From: Planobispora rosea
GTDB lineage: Bacteria; Actinomycetota; Actinomycetes; Streptosporangiales; Streptosporangiaceae
Assembly: GCF_014648175.1 (NCBI RefSeq)
Contig: NZ_BMQP01000035.1
Span: forward strand, 1-64,000
Direction of reading: 5' to 3'
DNA length: 64,000 nt
Within the stretch, counting starts at the first letter, position 1, and each line of letters begins with the position of its first letter. Below the pieces are notes generated by a model that was not told where the DNA came from, did no database searches, and saw only the letters and a program-made list of their open reading frames with translations. Positions 26,935 to 35,345 of the stretch are shown here, one piece after another. A program made the position numbers and the translations under genes.

Positions 26935-28166
26935 CCTGTGGGTGTCGAAAATTCATCCGTACAGGCCAGAGTGCTGAGTGGTGATCACGTGCCTTGAGTC
27001 TCGGCGTCGTGAGGTCTACGCCGCCGCGGCATGATGATTGGTCGTGCTGCTGCGTCTGGTCTACCTCACCGTGACGACCGTCTTCGCGTTCCTGCGGATG
27101 TTGCCGGGAAGCGATCGTGACAAGGAGCTCGAGATCTGAGGTGCTGCGGCACCAGCTGACGGTCCTGCAGCGCCAGGTGCCCACGCCCGCCTTCACTCCC
27201 GGCGACCGCTTCGTGCTCGCCGGATTGCTCGGTCACCTGTCGACGGGTAAGGTGCGACACCTTCGCTGCTGGTGCGCCCGGAGACCATCCTGCGCCAGTA
27301 CCGTGACCTGCTCAGACACCGCGATGCCACAGCCTGCACGCCCCGGTGCCGAGGGCGTCCGCGCCCCCTCTCCTCCATTCGCCTGCTGGTGCTGCGCCTG
27401 GTCCGGGAGAATCCCTGCTGGGGATACCGCCGCATCCACGGCGAGCTGGTCGCGCTCGGCGTCACGGTCGCCGCCTCCACCGTGTGGGAGATCCTCAAGG
27501 TCCACGGCATCGACCTGTCGCCCGAGCGCCAGCACACCGCCTGGGCCGATTTCCTCCGCAGCCAGGCGGACGCCCTGCCGGCGTGCGACTTCTTCGAAGT
27601 CTGCACCCTGACCGGGGCGCGGCTGTACGTCTTCGCCGTCATCGAGCACGCCACCCGGCGGATCCGGATTCTCGGCGCCACCGTGCATCCCACAGGTCAG
27701 TGGGTCACCCGGCTCGGCCGGAACCTCGTCATGGACCTGCAGGACGCGGGTAGCACGGCCAAGTTCCTCATCCGTCACCGCGACGCCACGTTCACCGCGG
27801 CCTTCGACGCGGTGCTGGCCGACGCCGGACTCCACGCCGTCACGACCGGCATCCGGATTCCCGGGAAGAACGCGATCACGGAGCGGTGGATCCAGACCTG
27901 CCGGCGCGAACTGCTGGACCGCACCCTGATCGGGAACCAGCGCCACCTGCTCCATGCCCTGCGCGAGTTCGAGGTGTTCTATAACGGTCATCGGCCGCAC
28001 CGAGCTCTCCGCCAGGCTGCTCCGCTCCGGCCGCTCCCCGACCCGGGCGCCGATCGAGTCCCGGTCGCTCGGCTCGACGTCCGCCGACATGATGGTCTGG
28101 GTGGTGTCCTCAGGGAGTACCGGTATGCGGCTTGACCTGGACGGATGAATTTTCGGCACTCACAGG
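26935..28166 (+). mobile_element. inactive IS481/IS3-like insertion sequence with intact ends
   Basis: The ends form a 34-bp inverted repeat with four mismatches (26935-26968 against 28166-28133), both containing CGAAAATTCATCCGT. The 1.23-kb element contains one integrase-core transposase gene on the + strand, which is frameshifted and catalytically altered. No convincing target duplication was seen. The near-perfect ends suggest a younger insertion than the other remnants in the island. Confidence 0.85.
27043..28134 (+). pseudogene. integrase-core transposase, frameshifted and inactive
   Basis: The gene begins at about 27043 (VLLRLVYLTVTTVFAFLRML), shifts frame near 27135 (EVLRHQLTVLQRQ) and again near 27260. 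The rest (27272-28134) is an uninterrupted 287-codon frame. ENPCWGYRRIHGEL is the helix-turn-helix end and CDFFEVCTLTGARLYVFAV the first catalytic block. In relatives this reads DFFEVDT, so the catalytic Asp is Cys. The second block reads RHRDATF and the final Glu is in ITERWIQTCRRELLDR. Two frameshifts plus the lost Asp make it non-functional. Confidence 0.85.
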
Positions 28167-28188
28167 CTCATCTGGGAAGGCCCGTTCG

Positions 28189-29118
28189 CTATGCCTGCTT
28201 CAGCGCGGCGACGATGTCCTGAGCAAGGGGGAGACTGGAGGCGGCGACGAACTTCTGGCGTCGGTCCATGGCTTTCCCGATGTCGGCCACGGTGCCGAAC
28301 CGGTAGTCCAGAGGGATGAGGCGGCCTTGGAGGTCGAGGACGACCCCTCCGGCGGCGTTGAGGATGTAGTGGCCCGGTGCGAGGTCCCAGACCGCAAAGC
28401 CCTTCGCGAACTCGACCGTCGCGTCGCTGAAGCCCGCGGCGACATGGCACAGGCTGACGGATCCGAAGTCCACGCCGATCCGGCCACGGCTGGGGCCGTC
28501 CTGGGAGGGCCGGCTCAGTGCTTCCACCAATCGAGTCTGCCGGGCGAGCTCCTGGAAGCGTCCGGGCTTCATCAGGTAGTTGGTGACCAAGGCTTCCGGC
28601 AGAGAGGGGAACCGGTCCAACCGCAGAGGATGAGGGGTTCCGTCCTGGGTGTAGAGGACGGCATGGTCCTGTCCGGCGTCATCACGAGCCGCCAGATAGA
28701 TCTGCAGATGGTGGAAGATGTCGCCCACCACCGCGGCGATGGGACGGGCCAGGCTGCGCGAGTAGACCAGGACGTGCGTGTAGCCGTACAGCGCCCGCAC
28801 GGCCAGCTCGCTCGTGTCGAGCGGATCGACCAGGACGCACAGGTCGGGGTCCGGGTCGTCCCCGATGACCTGGGGGTCCGCCTCCTCCGAGGCGTAGACG
28901 TACGACGGGATGATTCGCGTCAGCAGCTCCCGGTAGCGCTCGTGCATCCACAGGTCGTAGTCCGACAGGAAGTTGTCGGCGTGCCGGAGGTTCTTGCTCT
29001 CCGACCGATCACCTGACAGTGCGGCCTCGATCAGCCGGGGACGGATCTCGCCGATCACAGTTGAGACCAGCTCGGCGAGTTTCTGCGCGATGCCGGGGAG
29101 AGGGGGATGTGACGTCAC
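28189..29118 (-). CDS. inositol-monophosphatase-fold phosphatase
   Basis: A 309-residue protein of the lithium-sensitive phosphatase superfamily (inositol monophosphatase, CysQ/3'-nucleotidase, FBPase). Metal-binding blocks are present in order: YASEEADP (Glu), LVDPLDTSELAV (normally DPIDGT) and AVWDLAPGHYIL (normally WDxAAG). The GTG start at 29118 has GGAGG upstream and lies 17 nt after the stop of the HTH/phosphoribosyltransferase-like gene, so the two are probably co-transcribed. A mature substrate (inositol phosphate, PAP, or another sugar or nucleotide phosphate) cannot be chosen from sequence. The substitution of Gly-Thr by Thr-Ser in the second motif is unusual. Confidence 0.85.
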   Translation of the reverse strand: MTSHPPLPGIAQKLAELVSTVIGEIRPRLIEAALSGDRSESKNLRHADNFLSDYDLWMHERYRELLTRIIPSYVYASEEADPQVIGDDPDPDLCVLVDPLDTSELAVRALYGYTHVLVYSRSLARPIAAVVGDIFHHLQIYLAARDDAGQDHAVLYTQDGTPHPLRLDRFPSLPEALVTNYLMKPGRFQELARQTRLVEALSRPSQDGPSRGRIGVDFGSVSLCHVAAGFSDATVEFAKGFAVWDLAPGHYILNAAGGVVLDLQGRLIPLDYRFGTVADIGKAMDRRQKFVAASSLPLAQDIVAALKQA

Positions 29119-29135
29119 GATGCACCTCCGGTTCG

Positions 29136-30278
29136 TCAGCGTAGCTCCAGCGGCGGCTCGATGCCGGGAGGGCTCATGGTCGCGGCGATGAACACCGCTT
29201 TGAATCCGGCCGCCCGTATGATGTCGGCGCCGGTGAGGTCGTCGAAGCCGGCCACTTCGAGGTTCCGCTCCTTCGTCATGGCCCCGAAGACGGCGAAGTA
29301 GATCTCCGCGCCCGGATACCGCTTGCGGATCTCCCGGGTGACGAAGCCGACGACGTCCGCGTGCTTGACCTCGAAGTCGCACAGGACGATCGACGGAGCC
29401 TCCGGCAGCTCCGGGTACGTCGAGGCCGGGTCGAGGGTGATGAAGTCCCGGCTCTTGCTGCACTTGAGGTAGCCGATGGGACAGCGTCCGAACTGGGCGG
29501 ACGCGAGGAAGGTCGCCATGACCAGCCCGGCTTCGTTGATCCCGAAGCAGGCGTCCACATCCAGGCGCCGCCCGACGTTCTTGATCTGCTGGATGAGCCG
29601 CTCGATCCCGTACCCGAACGCCGCCCAGCTCAGGTTCAGCAATCGACCCGGCCGGGGGTTGGGCAGGGAGTACACGCAGATCTCGGGGCTGCCGTACTCG
29701 ACGGTCGGGGCGGCGAGCTCGAAGTCCGGGCCGATGACGTCGTCTTCCGCGGGCACCGCCTGATGTTCCAGCCGGTCCGGGTGCCGCACCGCGGCTGCCC
29801 GCGGTTCGACCGGCTGCCGGGAGGCGTCGGCTTCGGTGAACCTCTTCAACGAGAGCTGGTCTTCGGGAGAGAGGCGCTCGTACGCTTCGGCGATCAGATC
29901 GCTGGGGGAGAGGCGCTCATCCGCCACGCCGAGGGGGCCGCCGCCGTACGCGGAGGCGAGGATCAGCAGGCTCGAGAACGACGGAGGCGAACCGGAACTC
30001 CCGCGGGCACGTGCCCACGTCTCCCACGCGTTGATTGAGGTACCGCCGAGGTGGGTTTGATGCTTCGTCACCTCGTTGTACCGAACAGCCGCTTGATCCT
30101 GCGAAAGGCCGCACGCATATCGGTGCGCCTGAAGGCTGGGTATGTCAGGATAGCGATCCATCAGCTCGACGGCGGCCTTATTGACCGATCCTGTCTCCTG
30201 CCATAGCTGTCGACCGATACGTGCTAGTTCACGTCCCCGAGCTTGGGGGCTTTCTCCACTCCGTCCCTGGGCGGGCAT
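29136..30278 (-). CDS. HTH and phosphoribosyltransferase-like domain protein
   Basis: This 380-residue protein has two parts. Residues about 48-112 form an XRE-like helix-turn-helix of the actinomycete kind (ACGLSQDQAAVRYNE then SINAWETWARARG, with a long loop). Residues about 212-335 resemble a type I phosphoribosyltransferase fold: FGINEAGLVMATFLAS is the first loop, and SIVLCDFEVKHADVVGFV sits where the PRPP-binding VVLVDDVxxTG motif is expected, but with only one acidic residue pair and no Gly-Thr. Catalysis is doubtful, and ligand sensing is a plausible alternative. The ATG at 30278 follows GGAGG. It leads a two-gene unit with the phosphatase-fold protein. I know of no experimentally described member. 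Confidence 0.7.
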   Translation of the reverse strand: MPAQGRSGESPQARGRELARIGRQLWQETGSVNKAAVELMDRYPDIPSLQAHRYACGLSQDQAAVRYNEVTKHQTHLGGTSINAWETWARARGSSGSPPSFSSLLILASAYGGGPLGVADERLSPSDLIAEAYERLSPEDQLSLKRFTEADASRQPVEPRAAAVRHPDRLEHQAVPAEDDVIGPDFELAAPTVEYGSPEICVYSLPNPRPGRLLNLSWAAFGYGIERLIQQIKNVGRRLDVDACFGINEAGLVMATFLASAQFGRCPIGYLKCSKSRDFITLDPASTYPELPEAPSIVLCDFEVKHADVVGFVTREIRKRYPGAEIYFAVFGAMTKERNLEVAGFDDLTGADIIRAAGFKAVFIAATMSPPGIEPPLELR

Positions 30279-30435
30279 TCCGCGCCTCCTCCCGATCTCG
30301 GCGCCAGATTACCCATCTCAATGGGTGAAAGCCGAGGATCAAAGAAAAGCGCAGGTCATAGCCGCCCTGAGATCCGATTGATTGCGGACTCGTCCGCAGG
30401 TGTGAGGCGAACTCGCCGAGTTCTACGGTCGGAGA
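30279..30435. promoter_or_regulatory. divergent promoter region
   Basis: This 157-bp gap between divergent genes must hold both promoters. The HTH protein to the left is a candidate regulator of both units. No clear palindromic operator was recognised. Confidence 0.4.
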
Positions 30436-30831
30436 ATGATCCCCGTACAGAGAGCACCGGAATTCAGCGCAGAGGAGCGCATCCGTCCCGAGGTGAGCGA
30501 TCTCGTCGCCGAGACACACGGCAAGGCGCTGGCCGTCCTGCAACGACTGCTGAAACCGCACGGCTTCCGGGCGGTGCGCGTTCATACGATCGGCATGCGG
30601 CTGCGCGGGGACGGCATGCCGTGGCCGAAGGCATCCGTCACCCACCACGCCCCTGACCTGACGGTGTACGGCGATGCCGGTCGGGTCGTCGCCACGGTGA
30701 CCGTCGGCCTGCGGGCGGGCTGCTACCTCGTTTCCCTTCCTCCGGCGGGAGTGGACTGCCGGACCGTGACCGCCGACCGGCCTCACACGGTGGTGAACAT
30801 GATCCGCGCCGCCGCGAAGGCGGCGGCATGA
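30436..30831 (+). CDS. hypothetical protein, first gene of a three-gene operon
   Basis: A 131-residue soluble protein with no family I recognise. An N-terminal helical part (about 1-45) precedes a beta-rich part with DLTVYGDAGRVVATVTVGLR and GCYLVSLP, reminiscent of small actinomycete proteins next to XRE-type regulators. The ATG at 30436 has a poor ribosome site (GGAG only 2 nt away). Its stop overlaps the next start (ATGA). It is divergent from the HTH/phosphoribosyltransferase-like unit. Confidence 0.7.
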   Translation: MIPVQRAPEFSAEERIRPEVSDLVAETHGKALAVLQRLLKPHGFRAVRVHTIGMRLRGDGMPWPKASVTHHAPDLTVYGDAGRVVATVTVGLRAGCYLVSLPPAGVDCRTVTADRPHTVVNMIRAAAKAAA

Positions 30832-31034
30832 CGGCCCGGCCGATGGCGGAGTTCCGCGTAATCGAACGGGCCAGCGGTACCTGGGAAGCCCGGTTCGCCG
30901 GCATGCCGTCCGACGTGTCTCCGGACGCGAGTGCCGAAGCCCGCGGTGATCTCCAGGCGGGGTGCGTCACCGAGCGGATCCCCCAGACGTCGGACGAAGG
31001 CTTCGCCCGCGCGGAACAGGGGAACGCGGCATGA
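30828..31034 (+). CDS. small hypothetical protein, second gene of the operon
   Basis: A 68-residue acidic protein (starts MTARPMAEFRVIERASGTWE) with no recognised domain. It overlaps the preceding gene by 4 bp and the following gene by 4 bp, so all three are translationally coupled. The first half reads like a short beta hairpin domain, the second half is probably disordered. Confidence 0.6.
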   Translation: MTARPMAEFRVIERASGTWEARFAGMPSDVSPDASAEARGDLQAGCVTERIPQTSDEGFARAEQGNAA

Positions 31035-31669
31035 GAGGCGCTGCGGTGGCGCGGCCTCTCCTGCGCGAGCCCTACGTGATCGCCTACTCCGATGAGGCGG
31101 TTCCTCAGCACGTGCTCTTCGCGGAGCACTCCACCGGGCCACGGCTCCGGCACGCTCGACCCCGCCCCGGCGACTGGGCCCACGGGGTGCTGCGTGCCCG
31201 GCAGCGCACTCACCGGCGCGGCCGCCCCGACTTCCGGGCCGTCAACGCCCGCCGCCAGTGGCAGTGCATCGGCCGGGGACGCTGCCAGATCTGCGGCCGA
31301 CCGGCCCGCGACCCCGAATCCGGCCGGGTGTGGTGGCTGCTGTCCGAGGACGGCAGATCGGCCGATCGGGGGTACACCAACGCGCCGCCTACCTGCCGAG
31401 CCTGCATCCCCGACGCGGCTGCGCAGTGCCCGCATCTCCGGAGGTCGATGGCCGTCTACACCGCGGCCGACTTCGAGCCCTACGGCGTCCTGGCGAACCT
31501 GTACGAACCGTGCGGAGCGCTGGCCGTCCCCGTGGAGCAAGGGGTCGAGCTGACCCTGCGGGACGGCCTCCTCGGGTACGCGCTGGCCACCCAGCTCCTC
31601 GTCGTCCTTCACGACCTCCGGCCCGCGCCCCTTCCGTCCGCGCCGCCACGAGGACGAGCCCTCCCGTGA
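31031..31669 (+). CDS. hypothetical protein with two CxxC pairs
   Basis: A 212-residue protein whose middle carries CQICGRP and, about 50 residues later, PTCRACIP, a four-cysteine arrangement that could bind one zinc ion (a zinc ribbon or treble-clef fold). A basic region (about 40-75) precedes the cysteines. No catalytic motif was recognised. The ATG at 31031 overlaps the upstream stop (ATGA). The family is common in actinomycetes to my recollection but has no assigned function. A hairpin follows at 31673. Confidence 0.7.
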   Translation: MRGAAVARPLLREPYVIAYSDEAVPQHVLFAEHSTGPRLRHARPRPGDWAHGVLRARQRTHRRGRPDFRAVNARRQWQCIGRGRCQICGRPARDPESGRVWWLLSEDGRSADRGYTNAPPTCRACIPDAAAQCPHLRRSMAVYTAADFEPYGVLANLYEPCGALAVPVEQGVELTLRDGLLGYALATQLLVVLHDLRPAPLPSAPPRGRALP

Positions 31670-31672
31670 GCC

Positions 31673-31712
31673 GGCGCGGCAGCGTGCGATCTCGTCTCCG
31701 CGCTGCCGCGCC
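31673..31712 (+). terminator. terminator of the three-gene operon
   Basis: A perfect 12-bp G/C hairpin (31673-31684 and 31701-31712, 16-nt loop) begins 4 nt after the last stop codon. No T-run follows. Confidence 0.6.
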
Positions 31713-31901
31713 GATCACCCCCTGCGGGCACCGGGAACCCGCAGGGCGCAAGAAAGCGGCCGACGACGCCCAGGAACGGGCTCGATCGCAGCCGCTCGCG
31801 GTGCCCTGGAGTCGGGGCCTTTCCCCGCCCGGGCTACCGCACCACACCGCTTCAGCGAGGAATCAGCAGGCCGGCCCCTCAACCGGGCCGGCACCGATCG
31901 A

Positions 31902-33524
31902 TTGCTGGAATCCGCAGAGAAACCCCATGAGGACCTCCGGGTCTTGCTGAAGGAATTCAACGAGCTCGGTGAAACCCAGCGCACTCTGATCGTGCGGCAT
32001 CTGGAGTTGTTCCTGGACGGGCCGATCGAGGACCAGATGTGGCACCACGCCCTGACACGGGCCAAGCTGGAGCAGATGGCCAAGGGCCGGGCCGATCGCG
32101 TCTGGAAGTTCTTCGAACCAGCACCTGCAGAGCCTCGGGTGCGTCCACCGCAGCCGGTCGACGTTCCCTTCGCTGTTTGGGCTCAGGCCGTGGCGGCAAC
32201 TGTCGTCTTTGTCATCGCGACACTCCACATCGGCTATCTGCTGGCACAGGCAGGTCAGGTCATCGAGTTGCTCACCTACCTGCTGAGCGTCATCGGCGGT
32301 TACTTCGGCGCGCGCAACGGCGCGGAATGGCGCTTCAGAACAGTACACCGCCATGCGAAAGACATGGAGTACGGAACGCTGCAGCACAGGAGCAGCGCGC
32401 CTGCCGGCGGTTTCGCCAGCAAAGTGGATGAGCGATTCGGCTACTACTTCGCCAAATACGTTCCGCACGGTGCGAACCGCGACATCTGGCTGGCCAGAAC
32501 AGCGGGAATCCGCAACAGCCTGCGCAACGAGATCGTCGATGCCTACCGGGAGACGAGGACCGGATCCGAGGAGATCCATTGGCTGATCCGGCATCGTGTC
32601 CAGGACGTCAGAGATCAGTGGAGGAAGGGCACGCTGTGGAACTACCGTGAGGAGCTGGCGACACCGCTGGTGACAAAAGCAGCGACCATCTTCGGAGTAG
32701 TCGCTCTCATGGCCGGTGGAATATGGGCAGCAAGTGGCGCTGTACAGGCCGTCCCTCTGAGTGCGGTTCGCTCGATGGCTCTTGTCCTGGCAAGCGGATG
32801 GATCGCCGCCCGCGCCTGGCTGCACATCACCCTTGAACGCCGACGGTATACCACCGACGAGCGCGAAGCTGATCAAAGGCTGGAGAAGAGCTGGGAGGCC
32901 TTCGGCAAATGGAAGGAGAAGCTGGCCGACAAACCCGACGACCTGGAGATATCCGCCTGGCTGGACTGCGACCGGAAAGTGCTGCTGGACGAGGCATTGC
33001 AGCACTACAAGCTGACCATGAGCAATGTTGTCGCTCATGCCTTCATCGAAGCACCTGCTTCCTCGGCGAAGCGTGCTCGGGTACGGGGCGGGCCTTGGCG
33101 CTATAAGAAATATCAGCTTCTCGTCTTCCTTCTTACCGAAGACGGAGTACGTCAGCTCACCGTCACCCTCGACTTCGAACGAGGTACGTTCCACGATCGG
33201 CAGCGGACCAACTACCGCTTCGAAGCGGTCGCGGCCGTACGAGTAAACCAAGCGGACAATGATGAACGGACTTTCGATCTCGCGCTCATCGACGGGCAGA
33301 AGATCAGTGTTCAGGTGACGGGTCCGGGAATGGAGGAACTCCAGCAGGACGAGCAACCTGGAACGGTGTCCGAGGTGACGCTTGATGCCTCAGGTATTCA
33401 CCATACGCTCCATGTTCTGGAGGGGGTTGCCGCAGAAGGGAAGGAATGGATTTCACGCGAGCGCGGGCGTGGAGAGGAGCGTGCGGGGAAATTCGCAGCC
33501 GTTATGAAGAACTCCGAGTCCTGA
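31902..33524 (+). CDS. unrecognised multi-helix membrane protein
   Basis: A protein of up to 540 residues. Hydrophobic helices lie at about 91-112, 118-136, 259-279 and 290-307; the segments between them are charged and probably cytosolic, as is the 230-residue C-terminal part, which is rich in beta-like strands (LLVFLLTEDGVRQLTVTLDF). The N-terminal 40 residues (EDLRVLLKEFNELGETQRTL) look like a helical coiled segment. I do not recognise a family or a catalytic motif. The start is uncertain: TTG at 31902 is used because no ATG or GTG fits; an 8-bp hairpin (31871-31893 region) lies just before it. Base composition is lower in GC than the neighbours. Confidence 0.7.
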   Translation: MLESAEKPHEDLRVLLKEFNELGETQRTLIVRHLELFLDGPIEDQMWHHALTRAKLEQMAKGRADRVWKFFEPAPAEPRVRPPQPVDVPFAVWAQAVAATVVFVIATLHIGYLLAQAGQVIELLTYLLSVIGGYFGARNGAEWRFRTVHRHAKDMEYGTLQHRSSAPAGGFASKVDERFGYYFAKYVPHGANRDIWLARTAGIRNSLRNEIVDAYRETRTGSEEIHWLIRHRVQDVRDQWRKGTLWNYREELATPLVTKAATIFGVVALMAGGIWAASGAVQAVPLSAVRSMALVLASGWIAARAWLHITLERRRYTTDEREADQRLEKSWEAFGKWKEKLADKPDDLEISAWLDCDRKVLLDEALQHYKLTMSNVVAHAFIEAPASSAKRARVRGGPWRYKKYQLLVFLLTEDGVRQLTVTLDFERGTFHDRQRTNYRFEAVAAVRVNQADNDERTFDLALIDGQKISVQVTGPGMEELQQDEQPGTVSEVTLDASGIHHTLHVLEGVAAEGKEWISRERGRGEERAGKFAAVMKNSES

Positions 33525-33969
33525 CTGTGAATGGTGCAGCCACCGTATGGTACTTCAGGATCCAGATATTCGGATGGATGATGTCACCGGGGCGAAGCGG
33601 AACAATCAAGAACGCCGAGGTTACGGGACTCCGTCGTGATGCGACGGTCTGCGGTATCGGACCCTGCTCCGTGCCGAACCAGGCTGCGGCACAGGACCTG
33701 AACGGTTCGACCGCCTGGTTGCTTTCAGTGTTGAGAGGTCGGCGGGGTCCCTCTCTGTCGCCGAGGGCATGAGAGAGCAGGGGTGCTCGCAGAAGCGCTG
33801 TGGGCTCGGAAGGTGCTGTGACGGACGAGCGTGGAGGGCCGCGCTTCTGGCGATCATGGTGTGCGCACGGTCCGTGCACGCGAGCACGCCAGGAGCACGC
33901 AGGGGCCGGAACTTCATTCCAGAAGAGGCCCGCCCTCCGAGTTTTCGCAGGTCAGGCCATGATCAAAAG
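33525..33969. other. intergenic region before tRNA-Arg
   Basis: This is 445 bp on the 3' side of the tRNA, the side at which tRNA-targeting elements normally insert. No second copy of the tRNA 3' end and no gene with convincing features was recognised here. Confidence 0.4.
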
Positions 33970-34043
33970 CGCGCCCTGCAGGATTCGAACCTGCGACCGT
34001 CGGATTAGAAGTCCGGTGCTCTATCCAGCTGAGCTAAGGGCGC
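33970..34043 (-). tRNA. tRNA-Arg (anticodon TCT)
   Basis: Read on the minus strand, the sequence folds into a complete cloverleaf: acceptor GCGCCCT/AGGGCGC, D arm with GCTC/GAGC, anticodon loop CTTCTAA, T arm GCAGG/CCTGC with TTCGAAT. The anticodon TCT reads AGA/AGG, rare arginine codons in a GC-rich genome. The top pair of the anticodon stem is a C-A mismatch. The 3' CCA is not encoded. Confidence 0.95.
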
Positions 34044-34136
34044 TTGAATTTACCGCCTGACCAGCATTTTAACTGGCTATGTGAGACGGTAGCATAACAG
34101 TGCACCGGTCGAACAGTATCGGATTTGGAGGGACCC

Positions 34137-35069
34137 ATGGCGCGCTCCCGAAGACAGGTCCCGTCCTCGCCCCGCCTGCTCGACATGGTCGCCTCGTGGG
34201 AGCTGTCCCTCCGGGCGGCCGGCAAGTCGCCGGGTACGGTCCGCAGCTACCTCGACAGCGTACGCGCCCTCGCCTCGTTTCTCGCCGAGCACGAGCCGCC
34301 GGTCGATGTCGAGACGGTCGGCGCCGGGAACGTCCGGGCTTTCCTCACCGCCAGCCGTGAGGCCACCAGCGCGGGCAACGCGCACAAGCACTTCCGGAAC
34401 CTGCGGGTGTTCTTCAACTGGCTGATCGCCGAGGGGGAGCGGACCGCCGCGAGTCCGCTGGACGGCGTCGATCCGCCCAGTGGCGCGTCCCGGCCTGCCG
34501 ACCCGCTGACCGACCGGGAACTGGAAGCACTGCTGGAGACCTGCTCCGGCGGTACGTGGGTGGACCTCCGAGACACCGCGATCATCCGCATCCTCATGGA
34601 CAACGGCATGCGCGTGTCCGGCCTGGCCGGGCTGCGCTACAGCGCCGACGACGAGCAGGCCAACGACGTGTGGCTGGACCGTCACATCCTGAGGACCACC
34701 CTCAGGGACGGGAGCGTGCACCTGGCGCCGATCGGCGGCAGGACCGCCGTGGCGATCGACCGTTACCTGCGCTCACGCGTCCGGCACCCGCACGCCGCCT
34801 CGCCGTGGTTATGGCTGCCGGTACGCGGCATCACCGCCGAGGGGGGAGAGCGGCGGCTGACCGTCACCGGCATCCAGCAGATGCTGGAACGGCGCGGCCG
34901 GGAGGCGGGGATCGCGGGACGGCTGCATCCGCACCGGTTCCGCCACACCATGGCCGGCCACTACCTGGAAGCGGGCGGCGACCCGCTGAACCTGATGCGG
35001 ATCGCCGGTTGGAAGAGCATGGAAATGGTGCGCCGTCGCATCGGAGCGCGCGCCGACGGGTGGAAATAG
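34137..35069 (+). CDS. tyrosine-recombinase-like protein lacking the catalytic Tyr
   Basis: A 310-residue protein with a SAM-like N-terminal core-binding domain (SWELSLRAAGKSPGTVRSYL) and a phage-integrase-type catalytic domain. Arg I lies in DNGMRVSGLAGLR, the His-x-x-Arg pair in LHPHRFRHTMAGHYL, and the Trp in MRIAGWKSMEMVRR. Where relatives have the nucleophile (usually RYG after that block) this protein has RRIGARADGWK and stops. The last codons look shifted in frame. The ATG at 34137 follows GGAGGG. It starts 94 bp from the 5' side of tRNA-Arg. Strand exchange is unlikely unless a sequencing error is present. Confidence 0.8.
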   Translation: MARSRRQVPSSPRLLDMVASWELSLRAAGKSPGTVRSYLDSVRALASFLAEHEPPVDVETVGAGNVRAFLTASREATSAGNAHKHFRNLRVFFNWLIAEGERTAASPLDGVDPPSGASRPADPLTDRELEALLETCSGGTWVDLRDTAIIRILMDNGMRVSGLAGLRYSADDEQANDVWLDRHILRTTLRDGSVHLAPIGGRTAVAIDRYLRSRVRHPHAASPWLWLPVRGITAEGGERRLTVTGIQQMLERRGREAGIAGRLHPHRFRHTMAGHYLEAGGDPLNLMRIAGWKSMEMVRRRIGARADGWK

Positions 35070-35345
35070 GGGGCGTGCCACGCCGGCGGGCGGGGACAGA
35101 CGAGTGGCACAAGGAAAAGGCGCGGGCATAAGGCGTGAGATATGAGCCGCGAGGCACGAAGCGCGAGATACAAGCCGTAAGGCGACCGGTTATGCGCCCA
35201 CCGGCCTGACAACGGGCGGTTTCTTACGAAACAATGAGGAGTTTCTTCGCTCTGGAACTCGCGCCGCCTGTGCCCGATCGAGTGAACCCGTACGACGGGC
35301 TGACCGATCCCGGGCCCGTCTCGGTCGGCAGAGAAGAGGACTCCC
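35070..35345. promoter_or_regulatory. promoter region of the STAS gene
   Basis: A 276-bp gap with several direct GCGAGATA/GTGAGATATGAGC-like short repeats near 35135-35175, ending with AGAAGAGGA before the ATG of the STAS gene. No specific operator was recognised. Confidence 0.35.

Noticed and set aside
28189..33524. Known phage-defence system
   Set aside because: No nuclease, helicase, reverse transcriptase, TIR, methylase or other known defence domain was recognised among these genes.
28166..33969. tRNA-bounded integrative element between the IS and tRNA-Arg
   Set aside because: No duplicate of the tRNA 3' end was seen and the integrase-like gene is on the wrong side of the tRNA; it remains only a possibility.
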